This document shows positions 8,562 through 16,040 of a stretch of DNA of 64,000 nucleotides, in pieces. The first letter of the stretch is position 1; every line of letters starts with the position of its first letter. Under the pieces are notes generated by a model. That model was not told the origin of the DNA. It saw only the letters and a program-made list of their open reading frames with translations, and made no database searches. The DNA lies in contig NZ_JALMDK010000001.1 of assembly GCF_023094165.1 (NCBI RefSeq), positions 434,001 to 498,000 on the forward strand, written 5' to 3'. Source of the stretch: Crossiella sp. S99.2. GTDB lineage: Bacteria > Actinomycetota > Actinomycetes > Mycobacteriales > Pseudonocardiaceae. The position numbers were made by a program, and so were the translations under genes.

Positions 8562-8647
8562 GAGTGCTCCTCGTTCAGGTTCAGGGGAAACGGGACCCGC
8601 TCACGACTACGGATCCCGGCAGCAGGGCGTTCGGACAGGACGTGCGG

Positions 8648-8944
8648 TCAGGACTTGACCAGGCGCGCGATCGCCTCAGCGGCCTCGCGGACCTTGGCCT
8701 GGGCCGCCTCGTCACTGGTGCGCGCGGCCTCCACGACACAGCCGGCCATGTGCTCCTCGAGCAGTTCGAGGGCGAAGGCCTGTAGTGCCCTGGTCGCGGC
8801 CGAGACCTGGGTCAGCACGTCGATGCAGTAGGTGTCGTCGTCGACCATCCGCTGCAGTCCGCGGACCTGCCCCTCGACTCGACGGAGTCGGCGCAGGTGG
8901 GCGTCCTTGCGTTTGCTGTACGGGTGGCTGTGCTCCTCGGCCAT
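8648..8944 (-). CDS. csoR: CsoR-type copper-sensing repressor
   Basis: A 98-residue all-helical DUF156 protein. The Cu(I) ligands expected in CsoR are present: Cys in DTYCIDVL, then His and Cys in EEHMAGCV. The basic first helix ([20 protein letters not shown]) provides DNA contacts. It should repress the operon until copper binds. A C-rich/G-rich palindrome typical of CsoR operators lies 11 bases before its start codon, so it is probably autoregulated and controls copZ-copA from the same promoter. Confidence 0.93.
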   Translation of the reverse strand: MAEEHSHPYSKRKDAHLRRLRRVEGQVRGLQRMVDDDTYCIDVLTQVSAATRALQAFALELLEEHMAGCVVEAARTSDEAAQAKVREAAEAIARLVKS

Positions 8945-8954
8945 GCTGTGAGCA

Positions 8955-8969
8955 TACCCCTAGGGGGTA
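8955..8969. promoter_or_regulatory. CsoR operator upstream of csoR-copZ-copA
   Basis: The 15-mer TACCCCTAGGGGGTA is a near-perfect inverted repeat of the form known for actinobacterial and Bacillus CsoR sites (TACCC-core-GGGTA). It lies directly upstream of csoR, where it could cover the promoter. A further GGGGTA follows at 8970-8975. Confidence 0.8.
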
Positions 8970-9136
8970 GGGGTAAATGCCAGAGAGGTGGCCTGGCTCA
9001 CAGAACGCTTGTCCTGTCAAGAGACAGATTGCCAACCGTTGATTACACAGGGTTCTTGATGAATCACTCGGCGGGGGGCTGTGAGCGAGGAAACCAGTGG
9101 CTAGCCTGCCTGCGAAGCCAACGTCGGGGAGGCGCC

Positions 9137-9376
9137 ATGCACGGGTCGCTCGAGGTGCGGAAGTACCTGTGGGAACAGGACGACACGGTTGCCAAGGGCA
9201 GTGGAGTGCCGCTGCCGCGGAACGGAGAGCCATCCCGGATCTCCGCGGAACAGGTGCACAGGGCGCGCATGGCCGTGGCGCGTGGCGCTTTAGACGCCGA
9301 GGACTGCCGCATGCTGCTTGACATGCTGGGACTGGTGCCCAGTGAGGAGGACGGCATCCCGCCGGTGCGGCGGTAG
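9137..9376 (+). CDS. Small conserved-looking protein of unknown function
   Basis: A 79-residue acidic/basic mixed protein beginning MHGSLEVRKYLWEQDD. GGGGAGG five bases before the ATG decides the start, although the frame is open further upstream. It has no signal peptide or membrane segment and ends PPVRR. The second half (SAEQVHRARMAVARGALDAE, then CRMLLDMLGL) is predicted helical. It stands alone between the copper operon (divergent) and a TetR gene. I do not recognise the family. Confidence 0.6.
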   Translation: MHGSLEVRKYLWEQDDTVAKGSGVPLPRNGEPSRISAEQVHRARMAVARGALDAEDCRMLLDMLGLVPSEEDGIPPVRR

Positions 9377-9403
9377 CGCCTGGGCGCGACAAACGATTGG
9401 GCC

Positions 9404-9440
9404 GGTGCGGGACGTGGCCGCGGAAGCCACGCCCCGCACC
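9404..9440. terminator. Hairpin after the 79-residue gene
   Basis: GTGCGGGACGTGGC (9405-9418) pairs with GCCACGCCCCGCAC (9426-9439), with one A-C mismatch and a short loop. It is a strong G+C hairpin without a T run, placed 28 bases after the stop codon. Confidence 0.6.
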
Positions 9441-9484
9441 CCCGAGACGCACACCCCCCGGCGCCCGCCTCGGGCTGCCGCGGC

Positions 9485-9530
9485 AAAACATACCGAGCGG
9501 TCGGCTGGTCCGGCAATGAATCAGTTTCAT
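9485..9530. promoter_or_regulatory. Candidate operators upstream of the TetR gene
   Basis: Two elements are visible. The first reads ACATACCGAGCGGTCGG (about 9488-9504) and resembles butyrolactone autoregulatory elements (ATACC...CGGTCGG). The second is the perfect inverted repeat ATGAA-TCAGT-TTCAT (9516-9530). Both lie 110-155 bases before the TetR start, where an autoregulating receptor would bind. Assignment to this regulator is inference. Confidence 0.45.
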
Positions 9531-9639
9531 GGTGTCGCGGACAGCACAGGGTGATGGCCTTTCACCCGGTGGTAGGACCGCTGTGCGGAATCCCGTTGAA
9601 GAGGTAACTTGCGGTGCCGCCAGTGATCACGGAGCCGCC

Positions 9640-10269
9640 ATGCCCACGCAGCCAAGAGCCCAGGTCACCCGAGAGTCGATCATGGTCGCCGCCGCGTCGG
9701 AGTTCGACCGGCTCGGCTATGCCGCCGTCTCGCTCAGCCTCATCCTGGAACGCTGCGGCGTGTCCAAGGGGGCCTTCTACTTCCACTTCCCGTCCAAGAT
9801 CGCCCTGGCCGCGGCCATCATGGAGTCCGAACAGGCACTGTGGCCGGAGCTGACCCGCCGCTGGGACGAACGCGGCCTGGACGCCCTGCGCACGCTGATC
9901 GGCTCCACCACCCAGGCGGTCGAGATGATCTCCGGCGACCCCATTGTGCGCGCGGGAGTCCGCCTCTCCACCGACCCCGAAGTGCACGCTTCCGGACTGC
10001 GCCCGCAGTACCTGAACTGGGAATCCCTGCTGACCGTGCTGGCCGAACGGGCCAAGGACGAGGGACTGCTCCGCCCCGGTGTCGATCCGGTGGAGGTGGC
10101 GCGGGTGCTCAACGCCGTGTTCGCTGGGAACCGGGAGATCGCCGCGGCCCTGACCGGGTACGCGGACTACGTCGCCCGGATGGACCAGGCGTGGCGGGTG
10201 CTGCTGCCTGGTATCGCCACTGATGAGTGGCTGACCCAATGGCGAACCGCCTCCGCGGGAGGCGGCTGA
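9640..10269 (+). CDS. TetR-family regulator of the gamma-butyrolactone receptor type
   Basis: A 209-residue repressor. The HTH region is SIMVAAASEFDRLGYAAVSL followed by CGVSKGAFYFHFPSKIALA. The ligand domain has VRAGVRLSTDPEVH and a helical C-terminus (VDPVEVARVLNAVFAGNREI). The GAFYFHFPSK and RAGVRLS segments are typical of ScbR/ArpA-like butyrolactone receptors and their pseudo-receptor relatives. The ATG is chosen because the TetR fold begins right after it; the longer open frame upstream is not convincing. The next gene follows 11 bases later and is probably co-transcribed. No AfsA-type synthase gene is in the window. Confidence 0.8.
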   Translation: MPTQPRAQVTRESIMVAAASEFDRLGYAAVSLSLILERCGVSKGAFYFHFPSKIALAAAIMESEQALWPELTRRWDERGLDALRTLIGSTTQAVEMISGDPIVRAGVRLSTDPEVHASGLRPQYLNWESLLTVLAERAKDEGLLRPGVDPVEVARVLNAVFAGNREIAAALTGYADYVARMDQAWRVLLPGIATDEWLTQWRTASAGGG

Positions 10270-10280
10270 GGAGGCAACAC

Positions 10281-11039
10281 GTGACCAGTCCGGTCGAGGT
10301 CGCCGAGGCGACCCGGAAACCGCTGGTGAAGCTGGGCGGAGTGTTCATGACCTCGCCCCAGATGAACGCGCACACCAAGGCCCTTGAACTGCCCAGGGGC
10401 GGTCTGTACTTCCGCGGCCGGTCCGCGGTGCTGGGCGATCCGTCCTCCACCGTGGTCGCCGAGCTGTACGGCATCTTCCCGAAGTGGCTGATGCACGCGG
10501 TGATCCCGCAGGTCACCCAGCTGCTGCCGGCCACGGCCGCGGTGGCCGAGTTCTCCGCGGCCTGCTGGGAGTGGGGCCGCGAGGCGCTGGCCGAGGTCCC
10601 GGACGCCGCCCGCACCGCCGAACTGCTGTTCCAGATCAGCGACGGCGCGGACGCCGGCAACCTGCCGTTGTTCGCCGGCTGGCGGGAGGCCCCGCGCCCC
10701 GAGGACACCCCGGCCCGGCTGGCGCACGCGCTCAACCTGGTGCGCGAGTACCGCGGCGGCCTGCACTTCGGTGCGCTGCGTGCCTGCGGCATCGGCATCG
10801 CCGAGGCGCTGGCGGTCAACCCGGAGAGCGGCAAGCAGATCATGACCAGGCTGGCCTGGCAGGAGGAGGAGGCCGACGCGCTGATCGCGCGCACCGAGGC
10901 CAACCCCGACCTGCCCCGCCGCTGGCGCCAGGCCGAGGAGCTGACCGACAACGCGATGGGCCGGACCCTGGCCGACACGCTGTCCGAGGCGGAGCTGGTC
11001 GAGTTCTGCGAGCTGATGCGGGCACTGCCGACCCCATGA
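10281..11039 (+). CDS. SCO6745-like protein (helical HTH-type family)
   Basis: A 252-residue protein from GTG with a GAGGAGG ribosome site that overlaps the end of the TetR gene. Recognisable segments are LYFRGRSAVLGDPSSTVVAE, then VREYRGGLHFGALRACGIG. Their order and spacing match what I remember of the actinobacterial SCO6745 family, which is annotated as HTH-containing but has no known function. The match is distant. There is no signal peptide or membrane segment. Coupling to a butyrolactone-receptor-like gene suggests that repressor controls it. Confidence 0.55.
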   Translation: MTSPVEVAEATRKPLVKLGGVFMTSPQMNAHTKALELPRGGLYFRGRSAVLGDPSSTVVAELYGIFPKWLMHAVIPQVTQLLPATAAVAEFSAACWEWGREALAEVPDAARTAELLFQISDGADAGNLPLFAGWREAPRPEDTPARLAHALNLVREYRGGLHFGALRACGIGIAEALAVNPESGKQIMTRLAWQEEEADALIARTEANPDLPRRWRQAEELTDNAMGRTLADTLSEAELVEFCELMRALPTP

Positions 11040-11210
11040 CCGGGCGGATGGGGCAGTGGCGGAACTCACAGGGGTTCGGCTGCCGCTGCTCCATCCGGGT
11101 AAGTGGGCTCGGATGGGTGACTTCGGCAGGTCGGGCGGGGGCGTCTTGATCGCCGGATGCGCTGGCTCGGTGAGCGTTTTCCCTGGTGGCGAGCTTTCTG
11201 GACCCCCGTT

Positions 11211-11240
11211 TTGGAACTTCGGCCCCCCGTGCCCTAAGCT
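11211..11240 (+). promoter_or_regulatory. Probable promoter of the tRNA cluster
   Basis: TTGGAA (11211-11216) and TAAGCT (11235-11240) are separated by 18 bases and lie about 70 bases before tRNA-Glu. This fits a housekeeping sigma-70 promoter. Confidence 0.5.
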
Positions 11241-11311
11241 ATCCATGCTCCCAACGGAAAGCCGTTGAGGGTGCAGGAGAACTTCTGATTCACTGGAGTC
11301 AGAAACATCCG

Positions 11312-11384
11312 GCCCCCATCGTCTAGTGGCCTAGGACGCCGCCCTTTCAAGGCGGTAGCGCGGGTTCGAATCCCGTTGGGGGTA
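11312..11384 (+). tRNA. tRNA-Glu (anticodon TTC)
   Basis: A 73-nt cloverleaf. The acceptor GCCCCCA pairs with TGGGGGT (one G-T pair), the anticodon loop CCTTTCAAG sits within CCGCC/GGCGG, and the T loop is GGTTCGAATCC. The discriminator is A; CCA is not encoded. Confidence 0.95.
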
Positions 11385-11404
11385 CGCAGTACAGCACGAT
11401 GCAA

Positions 11405-11478
11405 GGCCCAGTGGCGCAGTTGGTTAGCGCGTCGCCCTGTCACGGCGAAGGTCGCGGGTTCGAGTCCCGTCTGGGTCG
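11405..11478 (+). tRNA. tRNA-Asp (anticodon GTC)
   Basis: A 74-nt cloverleaf. The acceptor GGCCCAG pairs with CTGGGTC, the anticodon stem CGCCC/GGCG carries loop CTGTCAC, and the T loop is GGTTCGAGTCC. The discriminator is G. It begins 20 bases after tRNA-Glu. Confidence 0.95.
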
Positions 11479-11480
11479 CA

Positions 11481-11512
11481 AAAGGGGTTCGCTCCGTGGA
11501 GCGGGCCCCTTT
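11481..11512 (+). terminator. Hairpin between tRNA-Asp and tRNA-Phe
   Basis: A nested hairpin: AAAGGGG (11481-11487) pairs with CCCCTTT (11506-11512), and GCTCC with GGAGC inside. It could be a partial terminator or a processing element in a Glu-Asp-Phe transcript. Confidence 0.6.
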
Positions 11513-11513
11513 C

Positions 11514-11587
11514 GGCCAGGTAGCTCAGTTGGTACGAGCGACCGCCTGAAAAGCGGTAGGTCGGCGGTTCGACCCCGCCCCTGGCCA
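11514..11587 (+). tRNA. tRNA-Phe (anticodon GAA)
   Basis: A 74-nt cloverleaf. The acceptor GGCCAGG pairs with CCTGGCC, the anticodon loop is CTGAAAA within CCGC/GCGG, and the T loop is GGTTCGACCCC. The discriminator is A. It is last in the cluster and is followed by a terminator. Confidence 0.95.
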
Positions 11588-11588
11588 C

Positions 11589-11638
11589 CGAAATGGGATC
11601 CCCCTGCTCATCCCCGAGCTGGGGGATTTCGCTTTTTT
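11589..11638 (+). terminator. Terminator of the tRNA cluster
   Basis: ATCCCC (11610-11615) pairs with GGGGAT, extended by an outer CGAAAT/ATTTCG pairing (11589-11594 with 11626-11631), and followed by a TTTTTT run at 11633-11638. Confidence 0.8.
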
Positions 11639-11735
11639 CGGTGGCATCCGACCCGGGGGGCCGAGCCCCCCGGACCCCCACGTGGCGGTTGGCTCTGAAC
11701 CAGCGTGGTTGCGTGGGTGGCGGTGTGTTGTGGGG

Positions 11736-11755
11736 TTATCCACAGGTTGTCCACA
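11736..11755 (+). promoter_or_regulatory. Two DnaA boxes in tandem
   Basis: TTATCCACA (11736-11744) matches the classical DnaA box and TTGTCCACA (11747-11755) the form common in Streptomyces origins. They lie two bases apart, in the same orientation, between the tRNA terminator and the protease gene. Confidence 0.6.
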
Positions 11756-11758
11756 GGT

Positions 11759-11793
11759 GTTAACGCTTAACTGGGGTTGGTTAACTGTTAACC
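11759..11793. promoter_or_regulatory. Paired GTTAA palindromes
   Basis: GTTAA-CGC-TTAAC (11759-11771) and GGTTAAC-T-GTTAACC (11779-11793) are both perfect inverted repeats. They begin four bases after the second DnaA box and lie 60-90 bases before the protease start, so they may be operators for that gene. Confidence 0.5.
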
Positions 11794-11851
11794 CTCCCTT
11801 GCGTTGGGTGTCACGTTCTAGCTTTGGGTTCCCTGCTTTGGAAGGAACCTG

Positions 11852-13497
11852 ATGAAGGCGTTTATTCCTGCGGTACTACTTTCGTTGGTATTTCCTGCCA
11901 GTGCTTCTGCTGAGGCTGGTGATGTTGTTGGGAAGTGGATTGATCCGGGGTCTGGGCAGCTGGTTACTTCTGTTTATGGGGAGGGGGCTGCTGAGCGGGT
12001 TCGGCAGACTGGGGCTCGGGTTCAGGTTGTTTCGCGTAGTCGGGCTGAGCTGGATGGGATTGTTCAGCGGGTTGGTTCGATTGCTGCTGGGCCGACCGGG
12101 GTTACCTCTTGGGGGATTGATCCGGTTAGTGCGCAGGTGGTGGTTCGGACTGTGGCTGCGGCTAGCGCTGATGTGGTGGCGCGGATCCGGGGGTTTGGGG
12201 AGGCTGTGCGGGTTGTGGTGGATGCGTCCGCGCCTGTGCAGCAGGGTGGGGAGGTTCGGACGGGGAACCCGTGGTGGCCGGGGAGTGAGAGCAACTGCTC
12301 GGTGGGGTTCGGAGCTGCTGATGCCAGTGGGGCAAGCATTTCCTGACCGCTGGGCACTGCACGAACGATGCTAATCAGGCTGCTTTTGGGCAGTCTGGGC
12401 AGCAGAATCGGGTTGGTACGTCGAACGTTGGTGGGTCCCGTAGCGTTAATGCGCGTGAAGGGGACATGGGGGTTGTTGCGGTTACGGAGGCCGGGTGGGG
12501 GCTTTCTGCCTCGGTTAATACCTGGGGTGGGGCTGCTGTGACGGTGGCTGGGTTTGTTGAGCCGGTGGTGGGGCAGAGTACTTGTCACTCGGGGAATACT
12601 TCCAAGTGGCAGTGTGGGCGGGTTACTGCGGTTAATCAGACGATTAACTATGGGAACGTGGTTATTGAGGGGTTGGCCACGACCACTGCCTGCTCCAAGG
12701 GTGGGGACTCTGGTGGGGGGTGGCTGGTTGGGGACAAGGCTGTGGGGTTGCACTCGGGTGGGCAGTCGTCTTGTGAGCCGGGGGGAGCGGACAACCAGTC
12801 GATCTTTCAGCCGGTGGGTGAGGCGTTGAAGAAGTGGGGGCTGACGTTGGTGACCGGGGATCCGGGTGGGGACACCGAGGCGCCCTCGGTGCCGGGGAAC
12901 CCGCGGGCTACCGGGGTCACTGCCGCTTCGGTGGCGTTGGGGTGGGATGCGGCCACTGACAACGTTGGGGTGACTGGGTACGACGTGTACCGGGGGGAGG
13001 AGGTTGTGGCCAGTTCCGCGGGGACTTCGGTGAGTGTTGGCGGGTTGGCCGCTGATACGGAGTACTCGTTTGTGGTGCGGGCTCGGGATGCTGCCGGGAA
13101 CCGGTCTGGGGCCAGTGCGGTGGTGACGGCTCGTACCGCGAAGGGGGATGCGGGGGCTCGGACCTTCAGCAATGGCAACGCTTTTGCGATTCGGGACTTT
13201 GCGGTGGCGGTGAGTCCGGTGCGGTCCACTGCTTCGGGGAGTGCGGTTGTGCCGGTGACTGTGGTGGTGGATGCGGTGCACAGCTGCCAGGAGGATCTGA
13301 ACATCAATCTGGTGGGGCCGTCTGGGCGGTACTACTCGTTGCAGCGTTCTGGGGGCTTTGAGTGCCACGCGTTCCCCGGGAGCCGGACCTTCACGGTGCG
13401 GACCAGTGAGTTGGCTGGGGGGAACTGGACGCTGCGGATTGGGGACAACGGGCCTGGGGATGTGGGCACGTTGAACAGTTGGTCTGTGACTGTGTGA
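11852..13497 (+). pseudogene. Secreted S1 serine protease with FN3 and P-domain, frameshifted
   Basis: Frame 2 encodes a signal peptide (AVLLSLVFPASASAEAG) and a pro-region and runs into a stop at 12344-12346. Frame 1 then continues as KHFLTAGHC and on to 13497. One added base in the GGGG run at 12329-12332, or a -1 slip there, would give SGGKHFLTAGHC and an intact protease. The catalytic triad is visible: His codon 12355 (TAGHC), Asp codon 12463 (EGDMGVV) and Ser codon 12709 (GGDSGGG). A fibronectin-III domain and a proprotein-convertase P-type domain follow. Codons are G/T-rich at third positions, unlike the C/G-ending neighbours. It could be a real pseudogene or a base-call error in a homopolymer. 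Confidence 0.8.
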
Positions 13498-13502
13498 GTT
13501 GG

Positions 13503-13536
13503 GTGGGGCGTTCCGGTTGGGGCGCCCCACTTTTTT
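13503..13536 (+). terminator. Rho-independent terminator after the S1 protease
   Basis: GTGGGGCG (13503-13510) pairs perfectly with CGCCCCAC (13523-13530), followed by six T. The T run overlaps the stop codon of the convergent HTH gene. Confidence 0.85.
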
Positions 13537-14428
13537 ATGGCCAGGTCCAGTGGAAGCCGTAGGTGCCGGGGCCGAAATCTGTTGCCACGCCGTGGATTGA
13601 GGAGAGTTCGTCCAGGTGGACCTGTTCGGTGTGGTGGGTGGTTTTGGTGGTGGTGTGGCGGGTGATGGTGGCTGGGGGGCAGCTGGGGTGGAAGCGGATT
13701 TCCAGGACGTATTCGCGTACTGGTAGGCGGAATTTGCGTTCGTAGTTGGTGGCGGTGGGGTGCGGGGCGTGGTTGGTCAGTTCGTGTTCGGTGATGATGG
13801 TTTCGTTGCGTTGCAAGGGTTTGGGGAAGAGGAGTTCGGCTGCGAGCAGGCCGTTCTTGGGGTTGGTGGTTTGTCTGCCCAGGGTGCAGTGGCGGAGGGG
13901 TTTCACTTCGGGGAGGGGGTGGTTGTGTTCGTCCAGGTGGAGGATGACCACCCAGCGGTCGGGGCCGTCGGCGTTGGCTTTGAGGACCTGGCGGGAGATG
14001 AAGGAGAGTTCTTCGCGGTGGGGGCCGATGTGGATGGTGTCGTGCTGGCTCAGGCGGGTCAGGCGGGCGTCCCAGGTGGTGTCGATGTCGCTGACTGCTT
14101 CCTCGACCTCGGTGGGGGCCGGCCAGAAGGCGCCGATCTCGGGGAGTTCGGGGACTCGGTGCAGGCCGCGGGGGCGTGGCGGGCCGAGCAGGGCGGTCAG
14201 GGCTCCTGGGGGGACGGCCAGGACCTCTTCCAGGTGGTGCAGGGCGGTCAGGGACTCGTGGCGTTCTGGGCGGCTGCGGCCGGACTGCCAGTAGCTCAGG
14301 GTGGCCGCGGAGATGGTGACGCCTCTGGTGCGCAGGTGTTCGCGGATGCGGTGCAGGCCAAGGCCGCGGCGGGCGATGGCCGCGCGCAGGGCGGTGGCGA
14401 ACGGGTCCGGGGTCGGCTCCGGCGGCAT
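13535..14428 (-). CDS. HTH-domain protein with unknown C-terminal domain
   Basis: A 297-residue protein. The N-terminal 75 residues hold an XRE-like helix-turn-helix (ALRAAIARRGLGLHRI, TISAATLSYWQSGRSRPERH, LEEVLAVPPGALTALLG). The following 200 residues, mostly predicted beta-strands rich in His and Thr, match nothing I recognise. The start is 17 bases downstream of the PP2C-like gene's stop, so the two are probably co-transcribed. On this strand codons end mostly in C or A, because the + strand here is G/T-rich. It may regulate or sense together with the phosphatase; this is inference. Confidence 0.7.
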   Translation of the reverse strand: MPPEPTPDPFATALRAAIARRGLGLHRIREHLRTRGVTISAATLSYWQSGRSRPERHESLTALHHLEEVLAVPPGALTALLGPPRPRGLHRVPELPEIGAFWPAPTEVEEAVSDIDTTWDARLTRLSQHDTIHIGPHREELSFISRQVLKANADGPDRWVVILHLDEHNHPLPEVKPLRHCTLGRQTTNPKNGLLAAELLFPKPLQRNETIITEHELTNHAPHPTATNYERKFRLPVREYVLEIRFHPSCPPATITRHTTTKTTHHTEQVHLDELSSIHGVATDFGPGTYGFHWTWP

Positions 14429-14445
14429 GGTCGGAGGGTAGGACC

Positions 14446-15294
14446 TCAGAAGCGGGGGAACCAGTCGTCGTCGAAATGCACCACGACCAGGCTCTGGTCG
14501 TCGTGGCGCTTCGGGCGCGGCCACTTGCGGCCGTCCGGATCGGACTCCTCGGCCTTGCGCACCGCGTCCAGCACCGTGTGCAGGCCGTCCTGCACCGCCT
14601 GGTCGTAGAGCGCGGTCCAGTCGGTGAACACGCCGTAGTCCTCCACCCCGCAGGACACGCCGTCGCTGGCCATCACCACCGCCTGCACCTGGTCCCGCAT
14701 CCAGTGCGCGCGCATCGCCTGCTTGGCCGCGACCGGATCGGCCTCGGCCACCCAGAAACCGCCCTCGCGGTTGCGCCACTGGCCCACCTCGGTGGCCGAT
14801 TCGCGCAGTGCGTCCACGTGCGCGCCGGAGAAGCCGGCGCCGTCACGGAGCTGTTCGCGGTAGCCGGTGCGCCGGGGCACGGACAGGTTCGCCAGCCGGG
14901 TGTCGTTGAGCACGTGCACATCGCCGACGGTGAAGGCCACCACCGGGCTGTCCGCCAGCACCAGGGCGTCCACTCGCTCCTCGTCCCAGCGCAGCAGGGC
15001 CACCGTGCTGGAGGGCGCCTTGCCCGGTTCCAGGTCGTGGTCGGTGGCCACCTGACTGATGCAGGCGGCCAGCAGCTCCACCAGGTCGATGTCGGGCTGG
15101 GCGGTGAGCTGCCTGCGCAGCCGGTCGCCGAGCCGCTCGGCGTACCAGCCGCCGGTGTGCCGTCCCGGCTCCAGCCGGGTCGCGCCGTCCAGGAGCACCA
15201 CCGCGTTCGGCAGGACCACGATGCGGTCCTCGCTCTCGGCGAAACCGCCGGTGAGGTGGACCCCTGCTCGCTCCGCCATCTCGATCGCCGGCAC
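14446..15294 (-). CDS. PP2C-like protein phosphatase domain protein
   Basis: A 282-residue cytosolic protein. PP2C metal-site motifs are recognisable in degenerate form: LLDGATR (first Asp), VLADSPVVAF (GDS-like) and MASDGVSCGVEDYG (late DG motif). This order fits a PPM phosphatase acting on phospho-Ser/Thr, although the first motif lacks the usual DGMGG. The start may be the GTG at 15294 or the ATG at 15279; neither has a clear ribosome site. It is followed closely by the HTH gene. The substrate is unknown. Confidence 0.65.
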   Translation of the reverse strand: MPAIEMAERAGVHLTGGFAESEDRIVVLPNAVVLLDGATRLEPGRHTGGWYAERLGDRLRRQLTAQPDIDLVELLAACISQVATDHDLEPGKAPSSTVALLRWDEERVDALVLADSPVVAFTVGDVHVLNDTRLANLSVPRRTGYREQLRDGAGFSGAHVDALRESATEVGQWRNREGGFWVAEADPVAAKQAMRAHWMRDQVQAVVMASDGVSCGVEDYGVFTDWTALYDQAVQDGLHTVLDAVRKAEESDPDGRKWPRPKRHDDQSLVVVHFDDDWFPRF

Positions 15295-15330
15295 GATCGG
15301 GACAGTAATGCGAAAACCCGGGAAAGCCTG

Positions 15331-15978
15331 CTACTGGGCCGTTTTCCACTCAGCCGGAGTACGCAGTGCCACGAACGGCACAAAGAACTGGGCAAGTGGC
15401 CCAATGGTGATCGCGTACAGCAGGGTGCCGATGCCGATCGTGCCACCCAGGAAGAAGCCCAGCACCAGTACCGCGATCTCGATCCCGGTGCGCACCAGGC
15501 GGATTGACCAGCCGGTCCGCGCGCACAGGCCGGTCATCAGCCCATCGCGTGGGCCGGGACCGAGGCGGGCGCCGATGTAGGCGGCGGTGGCCAGGCCGTT
15601 GAGCACGATCGCGGTCACCAGGAAGATCCCGCGCAGCCACCAGGAACCGGCCGCGGGCAGCAGGAACAGGGTGGCGTCCACCGCGACCGCGATCAGCACC
15701 ACGTTGGCCACCGTGCCGATGCCCGGCCGCTGCCGCAGCGGGATCCAGCCCAGCAGCACGATCACCCCGGTGATCGCGGTGATGGTGCCGAAGCTGAGCG
15801 GGATGTGCCGGGTCAGGCCCTCGTGCAGCACGTCCCACGGGTCAAGGCCGAGCCCGGACCTGATCATCAGCGCCATGCTCGCGCCGTAGAGCAGCAGCCC
15901 GGCCAGCAGCTGGGTGAGCCGCCGGAGCGGCCGCAAGCGGACCGGGAGCGGGTGCAGGGGGACTGTCGGGGACGCCAT
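15331..15978 (-). CDS. YczE-type integral membrane protein
   Basis: A 215-residue protein with about five hydrophobic segments. The segment SMALMIRSGLGLDPWDVLHE, and later YIGARLGPGPRDGLM, are hallmarks of the YczE/YitT-like family. It is probably a transporter or accessory membrane protein; in Bacillus subtilis YczE is linked to surfactin production. The gene is divergent from a MocR-type regulator gene with a 62-base gap carrying repeated TTGGCC boxes, so it is the likely regulatory target. Confidence 0.8.
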   Translation of the reverse strand: MASPTVPLHPLPVRLRPLRRLTQLLAGLLLYGASMALMIRSGLGLDPWDVLHEGLTRHIPLSFGTITAITGVIVLLGWIPLRQRPGIGTVANVVLIAVAVDATLFLLPAAGSWWLRGIFLVTAIVLNGLATAAYIGARLGPGPRDGLMTGLCARTGWSIRLVRTGIEIAVLVLGFFLGGTIGIGTLLYAITIGPLAQFFVPFVALRTPAEWKTAQ

Positions 15979-15998
15979 GCCGCCATCCTGTGCGGGGA

Positions 15999-16038
15999 TT
16001 GGCCTTTACTTCGAGGGCCAAAGTGGAAAAATTGGCCC
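15999..16038. promoter_or_regulatory. Operator boxes between yczE and mocR genes
   Basis: Three boxes are visible: TTGGCC (15999-16004), GGGCCAA (16016-16022, inverted) and TTGGCCC (16032-16038). MocR-type regulators usually bind direct repeats of such half-sites in the shared promoter region. Confidence 0.6.
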
Positions 16039-16040
16039 AC

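Noticed and set aside
12326..12346. Programmed -1 ribosomal frameshifting in the S1 protease
   Set aside because: The G run is short and no canonical X-XXY-YYZ heptamer or obvious downstream pseudoknot is visible. Simple mutation or base-call error is more likely, so it is recorded as a frameshifted gene.
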